Shown here: in pieces, positions 8,862 through 17,690 of the stretch
Layout of the letters: every line of letters starts with the position of its first letter
Position numbering within the stretch: the stretch's first letter is position 1
From: Planktothrix sp. FACHB-1365
GTDB lineage: Bacteria; Cyanobacteriota; Cyanobacteriia; Cyanobacteriales; Microcoleaceae
Assembly (NCBI RefSeq): GCF_014697575.1
Contig: NZ_JACJSC010000001.1
Span: forward strand, 806,001-870,000
DNA length: 64,000 bases
Reading direction: 5' to 3'
The notes under the pieces: model-generated
Databases searched by the model: none
What the model was told of the DNA's origin: nothing
Seen by the model: the letters and a program-made list of their open reading frames with translations, nothing else
Position numbers and translations under genes: made by a program

Positions 8862-10550
8862 ATGTCGGAAGAGTTAACCCCCTCCCTGTTTCCTGTGGAC
8901 TCTCCTCCACCCAGTCAACCCGCCTCTAAATTAGGATTTTTAGGCGTTTTTAAAGCATGGCCTGAATATAATAAAGGCAATCGATTTTATAAATTAGGAC
9001 GCTATGAATTCGCCTTTGAACGATATGATCAAGCGGTGAATTATAAACCCGATTGGTATTCTGCCTGGTTAAGACGGGGAAATAGTTTGCGGAAATTAAA
9101 ACGTTATAAAGATGCCTTAGCGTCCTATGATCGGGCGATTAAAATTAAACCAGAAGATTATTGGGCGTGGACGTTTCGGGGTATTGCTTTAGCTAAATTA
9201 GAACGATGTGAAGAAGCGGTGGCTTCCTTTGATAAAGCGATTACTATTGAACCGGAAAATTTTGAAGCTTGGTATGAACGGGGTTTAGCGTTAGAAGCGT
9301 TATTACAATATAAAGCAGCAGCAGCTTCTTATAAACGAGCTATTGAAATTAAACCGAATGTTTCTTCGATTTGGTATCATCAAGCCAATGCTTTAATGAA
9401 TGAAGAACGTTATAGCGATGCGGTGGCTTCTTATGATCGGGCAATTCAATTACAGCCTGCTAATTATGAAGCTTGGTTTAATCGGGGTGAAATGTTATTA
9501 AGTCAACAGAAATATGCCGATGCGATCGCCTCTTATGAACAAGCCATTCAATTGCAACCCAAGAGTTATCAAGCCTGGTTTAATCGAGGAATTGCTTTAC
9601 AAAAATTACGGCGATATGCAGAAGCGATTACCTCCTATGATACGGTCATTCAACTGCAACCCCAGGATTATGAAGTTTGGTTTTATAAAGGCATGGCGTT
9701 GCTGCATCATCAACACCATCAAGAGGCTTTAAATTGTTTAAATCAAGCCTTACAAATTAATCCTGATTCGGCTGCGATTTGGATTAGTCGCGCTCAAGCC
9801 TTATTAGATTTAAAACAATATCAAGCCGCGATCGCATCCTTTGATAAAGCAACCCAATTAAACTCTAATTTTCCTGAAGCTTGGTTAGGTCGAGGCAAAA
9901 CCCTGTGTGAACTCGGACAATATCAAGAAGCAATTATTGCCTATGATAATGCCTTGCAAATTCAACCGGATTTTCTGGATGCTTGGAATTGTCGAGGAGA
10001 AGCGTTAGAAAAATTAGATCGGTTTGAAGAAGCGTTAATTGCCTACGATAAAGTGGTACAAATGACCACAGAAGATACCGCCTTAGCAACAAAAGCGGGA
10101 TTACAACGGGGGGAAGCGTTAGAAAAATTAGAACGCTATGATGAGGCGATTATTGCTTATAAAAAAGTGATTCGGGTACAACCCGATAATTTTGAGGTCT
10201 GGGTACATTTAGGGAAAACTTTAGAAAAGGTTGAAAAGTATTTAGAAGCAGCAGAAGCTTTTCAGCAAGCGGTGAAAATTTGGCCGGAATCCTATTCTAC
10301 TTGGTTACAATGGGGATTAGCCTTAGAATCAGCCCAACGCTATCAAGATGCGTTAACTGTTTATGACAAAATTATTCAACGAAAACCCGACTATTATCAA
10401 GCTTGGATTCGTCGAGGAATGACCTTTGAACAAATGAATTGTTATCAAGATGCAAATCGTTCCTATGGTGTCGCCTTGGAAATGCAACCTAATTCTGCTG
10501 AAGCTGTTATTCATCGAAATCGCGTGAATTTGAAGTTAAAAAATAATTAG
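8862..10550 (+). CDS. TPR-repeat protein (about 15 TPRs)
   Basis: A 562-residue protein made almost wholly of 34-residue tetratricopeptide repeats (W-x-x-R-G-x-x-L-x-x-L-x-R-Y-x-x-A-x-x-x-Y-D-x-A-I-x-x-x-P). They begin near residue 33 after a proline-rich, unstructured N-terminus and run to the end. There is no signal peptide, so it is probably a cytosolic scaffold for protein interactions. CAGGAG precedes the ATG at good spacing. The close similarity between repeats suggests recent internal duplication, which is common in filamentous cyanobacteria. The partner is unknown. Confidence 0.85.
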   Translation: MSEELTPSLFPVDSPPPSQPASKLGFLGVFKAWPEYNKGNRFYKLGRYEFAFERYDQAVNYKPDWYSAWLRRGNSLRKLKRYKDALASYDRAIKIKPEDYWAWTFRGIALAKLERCEEAVASFDKAITIEPENFEAWYERGLALEALLQYKAAAASYKRAIEIKPNVSSIWYHQANALMNEERYSDAVASYDRAIQLQPANYEAWFNRGEMLLSQQKYADAIASYEQAIQLQPKSYQAWFNRGIALQKLRRYAEAITSYDTVIQLQPQDYEVWFYKGMALLHHQHHQEALNCLNQALQINPDSAAIWISRAQALLDLKQYQAAIASFDKATQLNSNFPEAWLGRGKTLCELGQYQEAIIAYDNALQIQPDFLDAWNCRGEALEKLDRFEEALIAYDKVVQMTTEDTALATKAGLQRGEALEKLERYDEAIIAYKKVIRVQPDNFEVWVHLGKTLEKVEKYLEAAEAFQQAVKIWPESYSTWLQWGLALESAQRYQDALTVYDKIIQRKPDYYQAWIRRGMTFEQMNCYQDANRSYGVALEMQPNSAEAVIHRNRVNLKLKNN

Positions 10551-10662
10551 AATCAAGATTGAATCGATTTGCAATTCTAGGGGATTCGGTAAGGAAATTA
10601 TTGTATCCATAACGGTTAGAATTAACTTAGAATATATCTTAAACTATAACATTTAATCCTGA

Positions 10663-10690
10663 GTAGAGACGCTGTGTACAACGTCCCTAC
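10663..10690. repeat. Diverged copy of the GTAGAGAC palindrome
   Basis: A 28-bp imperfect palindrome (GTAGAGACGCTG...CGTCCCTAC) related base for base to the core of the 44-bp palindrome at 475-518. It lies in the gap between the convergent TPR and phosphotransacetylase-like genes and may add to transcription termination there. Confidence 0.6.
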
Positions 10691-10718
10691 AATCACCTCA
10701 CCCACCTTGCTCATAATC

Positions 10719-11810
10719 TTAATTCATCACGGATACGGGAAAAGAAATTCCTAACCGTTGAATAAAGCGATCCAGATGAAAATGTTCTTTCATGAGTTGA
10801 TTCACTGATTCCACTTTAATCGGTTCATGGAGGCGAACATGACCAAACGCGCGATCAATAATTTCTACCGTTGCTAATGTATCGAGATCAACCGATAAAA
10901 CCGGAACTTCTAAATCTTCAGCCCGACTTAATACCATCGGTGCGGGGGGAAGTTGACCCGTGAGGATTAAACAGTGGGTAGATTTTTCCAAAGCCGCTAA
11001 TTGAATATCGGTGCGATCGCCTCCGGTGACCACAGCCATATTGCTAGATTTATCAAAATACTTCATAGCCGAACTGACATTCATCGCCCCAACACTGAGA
11101 CTTTCGACCATCAAGTCTAAGCGCTCCTTACAGCAAAGTACCTGAGCCTTCAACTGGTTGACTAATTCTTTAACCGTTACACTGCGTAAAATTGGATTTC
11201 TCGGTATCACCCCAAAAACCGGAATTCCCTGCGCTTCCAAAAACGGTTGGATTTTAGTGGTTGTAATTTCTAGCTCTTCTGGGGGAACATCATTAATAAC
11301 AATACCTAATAAGCGATCGCCTAAACGTTGTTGAGCGCATAGCAAATCATCCACAGCCAGGTGAGAATGTAAACGAGCGACCAACAGAACGTCAGTATCC
11401 AATTGCTCGGCCATTTGAGGTACAGATAAATCAAATAACAGTCCCTCTTGCAAGGTTCTTGGCCCTTCAAGTAAAATTAAATCCGCCGAGGATTTTTGTC
11501 GATAGGCCATGAGGGCTTGACTATAGTTAGCTTGATCTTCACCCAGCAAACGCCGATGAATGGTTGGTTCATCCAAAGTCAAAATAGGGAATCGCAGTTG
11601 CTCCCCAGACAATTTTAACGTTTGAGCCACGAACTGAAGGTCAGCATCGTTCTTTTCATCTCCATCACTCCAATCGGTGGCTAAAGGCTTACCATAAGCA
11701 ATATTTAAGCCTTTACCCTGAAACAGATGAGCCATACCCAAGGCAATTGTCGATTTCCCGGTGTAAGGCTCTGTTGACCCGATTAATAAATACTTGACGG
11801 ATTCAGCCAC
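10719..11810 (-). CDS. Phosphotransacetylase-like protein (P-loop plus DRTGG domains)
   Basis: A 363-residue protein of the COG0857 type. Residues 1-200 form a BioD-like P-loop domain (GSTEPYTGKST Walker A, LILLEGPRTL at the Walker B region). A DRTGG-type domain follows, with the motif seen as VVTGGDRTDIQLAAL near residue 260. It corresponds to the N-terminal part of long phosphate acetyltransferases but lacks the catalytic Pta domain, as do many cyanobacterial homologues. A role in acetyl-phosphate metabolism or as a nucleotide-dependent regulator is inferred only. Confidence 0.8.
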   Translation of the reverse strand: MAESVKYLLIGSTEPYTGKSTIALGMAHLFQGKGLNIAYGKPLATDWSDGDEKNDADLQFVAQTLKLSGEQLRFPILTLDEPTIHRRLLGEDQANYSQALMAYRQKSSADLILLEGPRTLQEGLLFDLSVPQMAEQLDTDVLLVARLHSHLAVDDLLCAQQRLGDRLLGIVINDVPPEELEITTTKIQPFLEAQGIPVFGVIPRNPILRSVTVKELVNQLKAQVLCCKERLDLMVESLSVGAMNVSSAMKYFDKSSNMAVVTGGDRTDIQLAALEKSTHCLILTGQLPPAPMVLSRAEDLEVPVLSVDLDTLATVEIIDRAFGHVRLHEPIKVESVNQLMKEHFHLDRFIQRLGISFPVSVMN

Positions 11811-12029
11811 GCAATTTACTCCTCAATTTAATCTCATTAAATTCAACAAATGATGACATTTTCCTTTAGCGGTCTAAACTCTTCAAATCCTAGAGTCAGG
11901 AGCCTTTGTAAAGGAAATGGAGATAGTTGAACAATAGCTTTTCTATTGTAGGGTGAATCCTTAACCCCATTCCTTAAACTTTGGGGTTTTCTTGATTTTT
12001 TAATTTTTTAATGGCGAGGAGGGGTTTTA
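11811..12029. other. Gap with a plus-strand hairpin and T-tract
   Basis: This gap lies between the phosphotransacetylase-like gene (start at 11810, minus) and a putative 32-codon ORF. At 11963-11988 AACCCCA pairs with TGGGGTT around a 12-nt loop and is followed by TTCTTGATTTTTTAATTTTTT, which looks like an intrinsic terminator on the plus strand. No plus-strand gene precedes it, so it may end a small unannotated transcript from 11811-11960. Confidence 0.45.
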
Positions 12030-12128
12030 ATGGGTCAACGGATTAACATTGATGAATACAACAACGGGGGGTGGGTTTGTTCTAGGGAGGAAACTCACCT
12101 GCTGATTGAACCGATCACGAGTGAGTGA
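12030..12128 (+). CDS. Putative 32-residue small protein
   Basis: An ATG at 12030 lies about 7 nt after GAGGAGG, one of the strongest ribosome binding sites in the window, and opens a 32-codon frame ending in TGA. The product begins MGQRINIDEYNNGGWVC and ends THLLIEPITSE. It is soluble, acidic and has one Cys and one Trp. I do not recognise a family. The next gene on this strand is far away, so it would be a single-gene transcript. A chance ORF remains possible. Confidence 0.35.
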   Translation: MGQRINIDEYNNGGWVCSREETHLLIEPITSE

Positions 12129-12182
12129 ACGCAACCGCAACCGCAGAGGTTTCCACACCTAAACGATAAATAACAACCAATA

Positions 12183-12572
12183 TTAATGATCCAAATGCAA
12201 GAGCCGTTTGTAGAACTCCTGAGAAAAATCAATCGTCCGAGTCCGACTAAAATTTTGCAAAACTTCAATTAAATACTTAATAAACTCATGGTTGGACAGG
12301 ATCACCTCATAACTGAGATCGGCATTACCATCAAACTGAACCCGACAACGGGTTAAATCCGCAGGTAACGAAGAGACGTTCCATGTTGCTACAAAAGGAA
12401 TACCATCTCCGCCATCAATATTACGAGCGCCTTCTAAACTTTTTTCTTTATAAAGGCTAATCGAATAAGGTAAATATTTACGTTTTTTTTCATCATAGTA
12501 GGGAATATAAACTACATATTCCCGTTTCTCGGCGACTTTGAGTTGAGTTAAAGCCACTGTGGGATCAGTCAT
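12183..12572 (-). CDS. Conserved cyanobacterial protein, probably EbsA-like
   Basis: A 129-residue soluble protein without signal peptide or membrane segment. The block VYIPYYDEKKRKYLPYSISLY, then GGDGIPFVATWNVSSLPADL and CRVQFDGNADLSYEV, resembles from memory the EbsA family. In Synechococcus elongatus EbsA forms a complex with the type IV pilus motor parts PilB and PilC and takes part in biofilm self-suppression. No pilus genes are next to it here, although sigF, linked to pili in Synechocystis, lies 10 kb away. It is downstream of priA on the same strand, separated by a group II intron relic. Confidence 0.6.
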   Translation of the reverse strand: MTDPTVALTQLKVAEKREYVVYIPYYDEKKRKYLPYSISLYKEKSLEGARNIDGGDGIPFVATWNVSSLPADLTRCRVQFDGNADLSYEVILSNHEFIKYLIEVLQNFSRTRTIDFSQEFYKRLLHLDH

Positions 12573-12609
12573 AGAATTTCACCTTCGGTGCAAAATGGGG
12601 GTCAACTAA

Positions 12610-12674
12610 GTTGGAGAGTCACTTCTGCGACTCGTCTTGAAAACCGTGCTTGAAAGTTTCTCCTCACACGGCTC
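12610..12674 (-). ncRNA. Group II intron 3' end (domains V and VI), relic
   Basis: On the minus strand, 12674-12640 reads GAGCCGTG, a GA-rich distal stem-loop, then CACGGTTTT. These pair as a domain V helix with the AGC triad opposite GTT and a two-base bulge before CACGG. A second hairpin follows (GAGTCGC, AGAA, GTGACTC; 12633-12616), placed as domain VI, and then CTCCAAC with the AY-type intron end near 12610. Nothing resembling domain IV or an intron-encoded reverse transcriptase lies upstream, where priA begins within 50 nt. It therefore looks like a truncated remnant left between priA and the EbsA-like gene. Confidence 0.65.
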
Positions 12675-12720
12675 CTTAATTATATAATTTAATGCGATCG
12701 CAGGGTTTTTAAGAAAGTCT

Positions 12721-15255
12721 CTACAAATGCAAAGGATCAATATCAATGGTAATATAAACAGAACTGGAATTAAACTCAGAGAATTTAGGTAAAATAATAG
12801 AAGATTCTTGAGACGTTTTAATTAAAATTTGCCAGCGATAACGATTGGCTACCCGAAGAATAGGGGCGGGAGCAGGGCCTAATAATTCAAAATCAGTATT
12901 GAGATTATTTTCTAATAAAAATTCTGCTAATTTTTTGGCAGTTTCTTCAACATCTTGCTGATTAAAACTACTTAACCGTAATAAAATTAAACGACCATAG
13001 GGCGGATAATTTAACTCCTGTCGCTGTTGTAATTCTGTGGCGACAAAGGATTCATAATCATGACGTTGTACCGCTTGAATAACAGGATGTTCGGGGGTGT
13101 AGGTTTGTAAAATCACTTGCCCTGGATCATTTCCTCTTCCTGCTCGTCCTGCGACTTGGACTAAGGTTTGAAAGGCGCGTTCACTAGCCCGATAATCTGA
13201 TAAATGTAATAACCCATCGGCGGATACAATTCCGACTAAACTAACAGAGGCTAAATCTAACCCTTTGGTTAACATTTGGGTTCCCACTAATAGATCGGCT
13301 TCTCCATTCGCAAATTGAGTTAATAGGGTACGATGGGCGTTTTTTCGAGAGGTGGTATCACTATCAAATCGAATACATTTTAACTCAGGAAATAGGCGGT
13401 TTAATTCTTCTGTTACCCGTTGCGTTCCACTGCCAAAATGTTTAAAATAGGGAGAGTCACAATCAGGACAACGTTGGGGATACAGTTGACTATAATTACA
13501 ATAATGGCATCTTAACAGTTGGGCGGCATCGGGATGTTCGTGATGATACGCTAAGGATACATCACAATGGGGACATTCCATCACATAACCACAACTGCGA
13601 CAGGAAACAAAGGTACTATGTCCTCGACGATGGATGAATAAGATTCCTTGTTGGCGAGTTTCTTTGAGTTGGTGTAGGGCGGTTTGTAAATCATAACTAA
13701 AAATAGATCGATTTCCTTGACGCAATTCTTGGCGCATATCAACGATTTTAATCGGAGGAAGGGGTCGGGCTTGAATGCGTTCAGGAAGGGATAAATAAAA
13801 CCGATTTTGTTGGGTTTTGTGTTTAATTTCTAACCAACTTTCTAAGGACGGAGTTGCTGATCCTAATATTAAAGGACAATTTTCTAATTCCGCCCGCCAT
13901 TGCGCTACTTTTCGAGCATGATAACAGGGAGAAGGTTGATCTTGTTTGAAACTACTATCATGTTCTTCGTCTAAAATAATTAATCCTAATTTCGGTAAGG
14001 GTGCGAATATTGCTGAACGAGTTCCGATAATAATATAAGCATCCCCTGTTAACATTTGTCGCCAAGTATCATAACGTTCTGTTTGAAAACCACTATGATA
14101 AACTAAAACTTTATCACCAAAACGCGCGCGGACTCGATCAGTAAGTTGTGGAGTTAAACCGATTTCAGGTACTAAGAGAATAACTGATTTTTGTTGGTTT
14201 ATAACAGGTGCGATCGCTTGTAAATAAACTTCTGTTTTTCCTGATCCGGTTACGCCATGTAATAAAACTTGAGAATAGCCACTGAGATTATTGATAATTT
14301 CCAGAGCTTTTAATTGAGAATGATTTAATTGTTTAGGCTGATCTTGAGCTTGTTCTAATTCTTGAGCGAGTCTTAAAACTTCCCTTTCTTCAATTTCAAT
14401 ATAACCTTTTTCTGCGAGAACTTTTATAGTATTATGGATTGTATTACAAGCCTTAACAAAATTACTTAACCACATTTCACTACCGTTATTCTTGAGAAAA
14501 ATAAGAATTTCACGATGTCGTTTATGTAGCTTTTCTACTACAAAAGGATCAACAGCTAAACAGATAGCTGTTTTTAGTTTGGGTTTCGGACGATTAGAAT
14601 CATCCGAATAAAGTTCAATCCAACCTCGATCTAATAAATCTTTTCGTCCTTGTTGAGCATTAATTACTTTTTCACTAACTTCTTTCCAACTTAAATCATG
14701 ATCTTGTTCTAACAGCAAAGAAATTATTTTTTTAGCAGATGTTCTTAAAAGTTCACAAGCACCAGGAGGAAGGGCATCTTTAATCAAACGAATACGCAAT
14801 TGTGGTGTGCTTAATAAGCCTGGAGGTAAAGATGTCCGAATAACCTCAATTAGATCGATCTGGTAATAATTAGAAATTTCTGTCAGTAACTTACATAAAC
14901 TTTCAGGTAAATAGCCTTTATCAACAGATGCTACTGTTTTTATTTCCTCAAGCTTTAAATTAGGTGAAAGTTGTTCAATAAATCTAATAACTATTCCTCT
15001 TCTCAGTTGATTTCTAACTGGAATGGTAACAATACACCCTAGTTTTAAATTCATTTGTAATGAAAATCTATAAGTATAAAGTTTAGGTGGCTCTATATCT
15101 TTTAGATCTGTTATTGTTTGACTTGAACCAAAATAAACTAATACTTCAACAAATCGTTCTGAACCCAAAACAGAATTACCGGAATTATCTTGAGAGTAAG
15201 ATGCACCCGGTTCAGCAACAATAAACTTAGATTGAGTACAAATCAAAGAAGACAT
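12721..15255 (-). CDS. priA: Primosomal protein N' (replication restart helicase PriA)
   Basis: An 844-residue superfamily 2 helicase that reloads the replisome at stalled forks. It has Walker A GVTGSGKTEVYL, the DEEH box LIILDEEHDSSFKQD, the SATPS motif III, and a zinc-binding insertion with pairs CRSC, CPHC, CHYC and CPDC. The C-terminal motifs VGTQMLTKGLD and QVAGRAGRG follow. The N-terminal DNA-binding domain carries the family pattern FIVAEPGASY...YTYRFSL. The frame extends upstream to 15327, but that extension is low-complexity spacer sequence, so I start at the ATG at 15255. No clear ribosome binding site helps decide. Confidence 0.93.
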   Translation of the reverse strand: MSSLICTQSKFIVAEPGASYSQDNSGNSVLGSERFVEVLVYFGSSQTITDLKDIEPPKLYTYRFSLQMNLKLGCIVTIPVRNQLRRGIVIRFIEQLSPNLKLEEIKTVASVDKGYLPESLCKLLTEISNYYQIDLIEVIRTSLPPGLLSTPQLRIRLIKDALPPGACELLRTSAKKIISLLLEQDHDLSWKEVSEKVINAQQGRKDLLDRGWIELYSDDSNRPKPKLKTAICLAVDPFVVEKLHKRHREILIFLKNNGSEMWLSNFVKACNTIHNTIKVLAEKGYIEIEEREVLRLAQELEQAQDQPKQLNHSQLKALEIINNLSGYSQVLLHGVTGSGKTEVYLQAIAPVINQQKSVILLVPEIGLTPQLTDRVRARFGDKVLVYHSGFQTERYDTWRQMLTGDAYIIIGTRSAIFAPLPKLGLIILDEEHDSSFKQDQPSPCYHARKVAQWRAELENCPLILGSATPSLESWLEIKHKTQQNRFYLSLPERIQARPLPPIKIVDMRQELRQGNRSIFSYDLQTALHQLKETRQQGILFIHRRGHSTFVSCRSCGYVMECPHCDVSLAYHHEHPDAAQLLRCHYCNYSQLYPQRCPDCDSPYFKHFGSGTQRVTEELNRLFPELKCIRFDSDTTSRKNAHRTLLTQFANGEADLLVGTQMLTKGLDLASVSLVGIVSADGLLHLSDYRASERAFQTLVQVAGRAGRGNDPGQVILQTYTPEHPVIQAVQRHDYESFVATELQQRQELNYPPYGRLILLRLSSFNQQDVEETAKKLAEFLLENNLNTDFELLGPAPAPILRVANRYRWQILIKTSQESSIILPKFSEFNSSSVYITIDIDPLHL

Positions 15256-15335
15256 CAGCAGTTTTTGTTGAGTATTAACAAGGAGAAAGGCGACGGGTGA
15301 CGGATACCGAATACCGGACACCGACACCGCTTAGA

Positions 15336-16493
15336 TTAAGAATTACCCAATAAATCGACGATGGCTTGTCGTTCAGAAGAATCTGAATTAAACACTTGAC
15401 GGGTATCTGTAATTAACCAATCGAGAGCCGCCGCTTGGACATCAATGGAAGCACCGAGTTTATCTACACAATAGCGCCCAAATACCAATTTATCGACTAA
15501 ACGTACTCCTGGGCCTAAACGAGAATATTCAAAAATCACGCTATTGTCTACATAAGCATCGTTGCAAATCCAGCAGTTAGGGCCAATCATCGTCGGGCCA
15601 ATAATCGTTGCTCCGTCTTCAATACGAGTCATCCCTCCAATATAAACCGGGCCTTGGATATTGACTTGATCCCAGTTGACAGCCACATTTAACCCCGTAT
15701 AGATTCCTGGGTACACCTGATGACCGGGAATCGAGACGTTTTTAATATATCCTAATAACACACTGCGAATCGCTTGCCAATAGTCGGGCACTTTGCCAAT
15801 ATCCACCCATTCAAAATCCATAGAAATGCCATAAAAAGGAGCACCAATTTCGACTAAATGGGGAAATAATTGGCTACCAATATCATACTCACACTCGGAT
15901 GGAATATATTTAAAAATCTCTGGTTCAAAAATATAAATCCCCGTATTAATATCTGTGCTGAGAGCTTCTTCTACGGAAGGTTTTTCTTGAAAAGCTTTAA
16001 CACGACCCGTTTTGTCCGTAACAACAACCCCATAACTAGAGACTTGATCTTTCGGAACAGATTTCATAACAATGGTGGCAATAGAACCTTTTTCTCGATG
16101 CCATCTCACCGCTTCTGCTAAGTCTAAATCAATTAACGCATCCCCACATAACACCACAAAAGTATCATCAAAAAAGGGATTAAAATCTTGAATTCGTTTC
16201 ATCCCTCCGGCTGAACCCAAGGCTTGTCCGATTAAATTTCCCTCCTCAATTCTTCCTTCAAAGGAATAGGAAATTTGAACCCCAAACCGTTGACCATCTC
16301 GAAAATAGTTTTCAATTTCATCTGCTAAGTGGCTAACATTGACCATAATTTGGTCAAACCCGTGCATTCGCAGTAATTCCACCAAAAATTCCATTACTGG
16401 TTTTTGCAGGATAGGAATTAAAGGTTTGGGGATCGTATAAGTAATGGGACGGATACGAGTTCCTTTTCCAGCGGCCAAAATCATGGCTTTCAT
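15336..16493 (-). CDS. Sugar-phosphate nucleotidyltransferase (mannose-1-phosphate guanylyltransferase type)
   Basis: A 385-residue NDP-sugar pyrophosphorylase. The N-terminal nucleotidyltransferase domain shows MKAMILAAGKGTRIRPIT, PKPLIPI and VVLCGDALIDLDL, with metal and sugar residues FQEKPS and DINTGIYIF. A C-terminal left-handed beta-helix follows (VNIQGPVYIGGM, IGPTMIGPNC). It makes a nucleotide sugar (GDP-mannose or a relative) for polysaccharide or glycan synthesis. The ATG at 16493 has GAGGAAG at good spacing, so I prefer it to the GTG two codons upstream. It lies 80 nt before priA and may be cotranscribed with it. Confidence 0.87.
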   Translation of the reverse strand: MKAMILAAGKGTRIRPITYTIPKPLIPILQKPVMEFLVELLRMHGFDQIMVNVSHLADEIENYFRDGQRFGVQISYSFEGRIEEGNLIGQALGSAGGMKRIQDFNPFFDDTFVVLCGDALIDLDLAEAVRWHREKGSIATIVMKSVPKDQVSSYGVVVTDKTGRVKAFQEKPSVEEALSTDINTGIYIFEPEIFKYIPSECEYDIGSQLFPHLVEIGAPFYGISMDFEWVDIGKVPDYWQAIRSVLLGYIKNVSIPGHQVYPGIYTGLNVAVNWDQVNIQGPVYIGGMTRIEDGATIIGPTMIGPNCWICNDAYVDNSVIFEYSRLGPGVRLVDKLVFGRYCVDKLGASIDVQAAALDWLITDTRQVFNSDSSERQAIVDLLGNS

Positions 16494-16705
16494 GTTCACT
16501 TCCTCAACCCTAAGCTATGTTTAAAGTTATCAAATGAGATGCAACTCATGGATCAAAATCAGTTGGCTTTTTGTTTACGCAACACTGTCCTAGAAGCATG
16601 ACTTCATATTACAATCTGATCTAGGAAATCCTGATCAATTAATAGCCTATCAAGGTTTATTAGGATTGATCCGAGAGATTCCTGAAAAGTTGTCGTTAAA
16701 AGAAT

Positions 16706-17599
16706 TTAAGAGTTTGGTGATAGCTCAGTCAGAGAGCGAATTTTAAGGTCTTGATAAAATTCCTCTTGGACTAGCTCGACTTTAGATTGAGCCGATAATA
16801 ATAATAAGGCCCAAAACACCCCCACCCGATCATGATTTGGACTTAAGTGAACCGGGTTTTCTTCCGAAGCTGGGGGGGGTTGCGGTGGCTTCGTCTGTAA
16901 CCACAGGGCTAATAGCTGGTCAAGCTCAAACCATTCCTGACTCTGTTGTACTCCTTCGAGATTCAAAAGTCGTTCTACTTGCGCGGCCATTTCCACTAAG
17001 TTTTCCTGGTGGGCCAACTCAGCGATCGCCTTTGCGGTTGTTGATCTGGTTTTGGCGGTACTGGGACGGGGACGGGGGCGAGCTTTTTGGGCGGCGATGG
17101 TGGCGGCCATCAGTTGCAACTGTTCAATCAATTCTGACAAGGTGACTCGCCGTTTTTGGGGAATTTTGGCAACGGCCCGTCGTCGCAGTTGTCGTTCCAG
17201 TTGTTGGGGCCGTTGAATGCCATTGCCTTCCTCTTCTGGTTCTAGGAACTCTTCTGCTTCGGATAAGCTGGCATTTGGGTCTATTTCCGTTGCCATCAAA
17301 CTATCCGCCTTGAGCAAGACGAGCATAGAGGCATACAAAAAGGCTTGGCCCGACTGGGACAACTCGGTAAAATTATTGCTAGAGGTTGATTCCTCTGGAG
17401 GTGTCAGTTTACTGAGATAACGATCAATGACATCAATCACCTGAACATCCCAAGGATCAATTTCTCCCCTCTGCGCCAAGTCAATTAGGAGTGCAATTCC
17501 CTCGGATAGAGCCGTTAAGGCATCTTGAGGGGTGGCAACGGCCAGGGGAAAGTTAGAGAGCGGATCAGGACTCGAAAGAATAGAATCGCCTGAAATCAC
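16706..17599 (-). CDS. scpA: Segregation and condensation protein A
   Basis: A 297-residue ScpA, the kleisin that joins SMC heads with ScpB in chromosome condensation. The N-terminal SMC-neck-binding block is clear (ALLIDLAQRGEIDPWDVQVIDVIDRYL). The middle is acidic and then rich in Arg and Pro, and the C-terminal winged helix ends VFWALLLLSAQSKVELVQEEFYQDLKI, as in the family. The start codon is GTG at 17599 without a visible ribosome binding site; a start a few codons inside is possible. No scpB is nearby. Confidence 0.9.
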   Translation of the reverse strand: MISGDSILSSPDPLSNFPLAVATPQDALTALSEGIALLIDLAQRGEIDPWDVQVIDVIDRYLSKLTPPEESTSSNNFTELSQSGQAFLYASMLVLLKADSLMATEIDPNASLSEAEEFLEPEEEGNGIQRPQQLERQLRRRAVAKIPQKRRVTLSELIEQLQLMAATIAAQKARPRPRPSTAKTRSTTAKAIAELAHQENLVEMAAQVERLLNLEGVQQSQEWFELDQLLALWLQTKPPQPPPASEENPVHLSPNHDRVGVFWALLLLSAQSKVELVQEEFYQDLKIRSLTELSPNS

Positions 17600-17690
17600 T
17601 GAAGGTACAAAACTCAGTAGTTCACTTAATGTCTACCTATTGTAAACCAAAACTTTCGTTTTTAGGGCTTTTTGTAGCTGTTGAATCGGG

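Noticed and set aside
16593-16743. Frame ending in LIREIPEKLSLKEFKSLV downstream of scpA on the plus strand
   Set aside because: About 50 codons with no start codon and antisense to the scpA end. It may be a gene remnant, but I cannot identify it.
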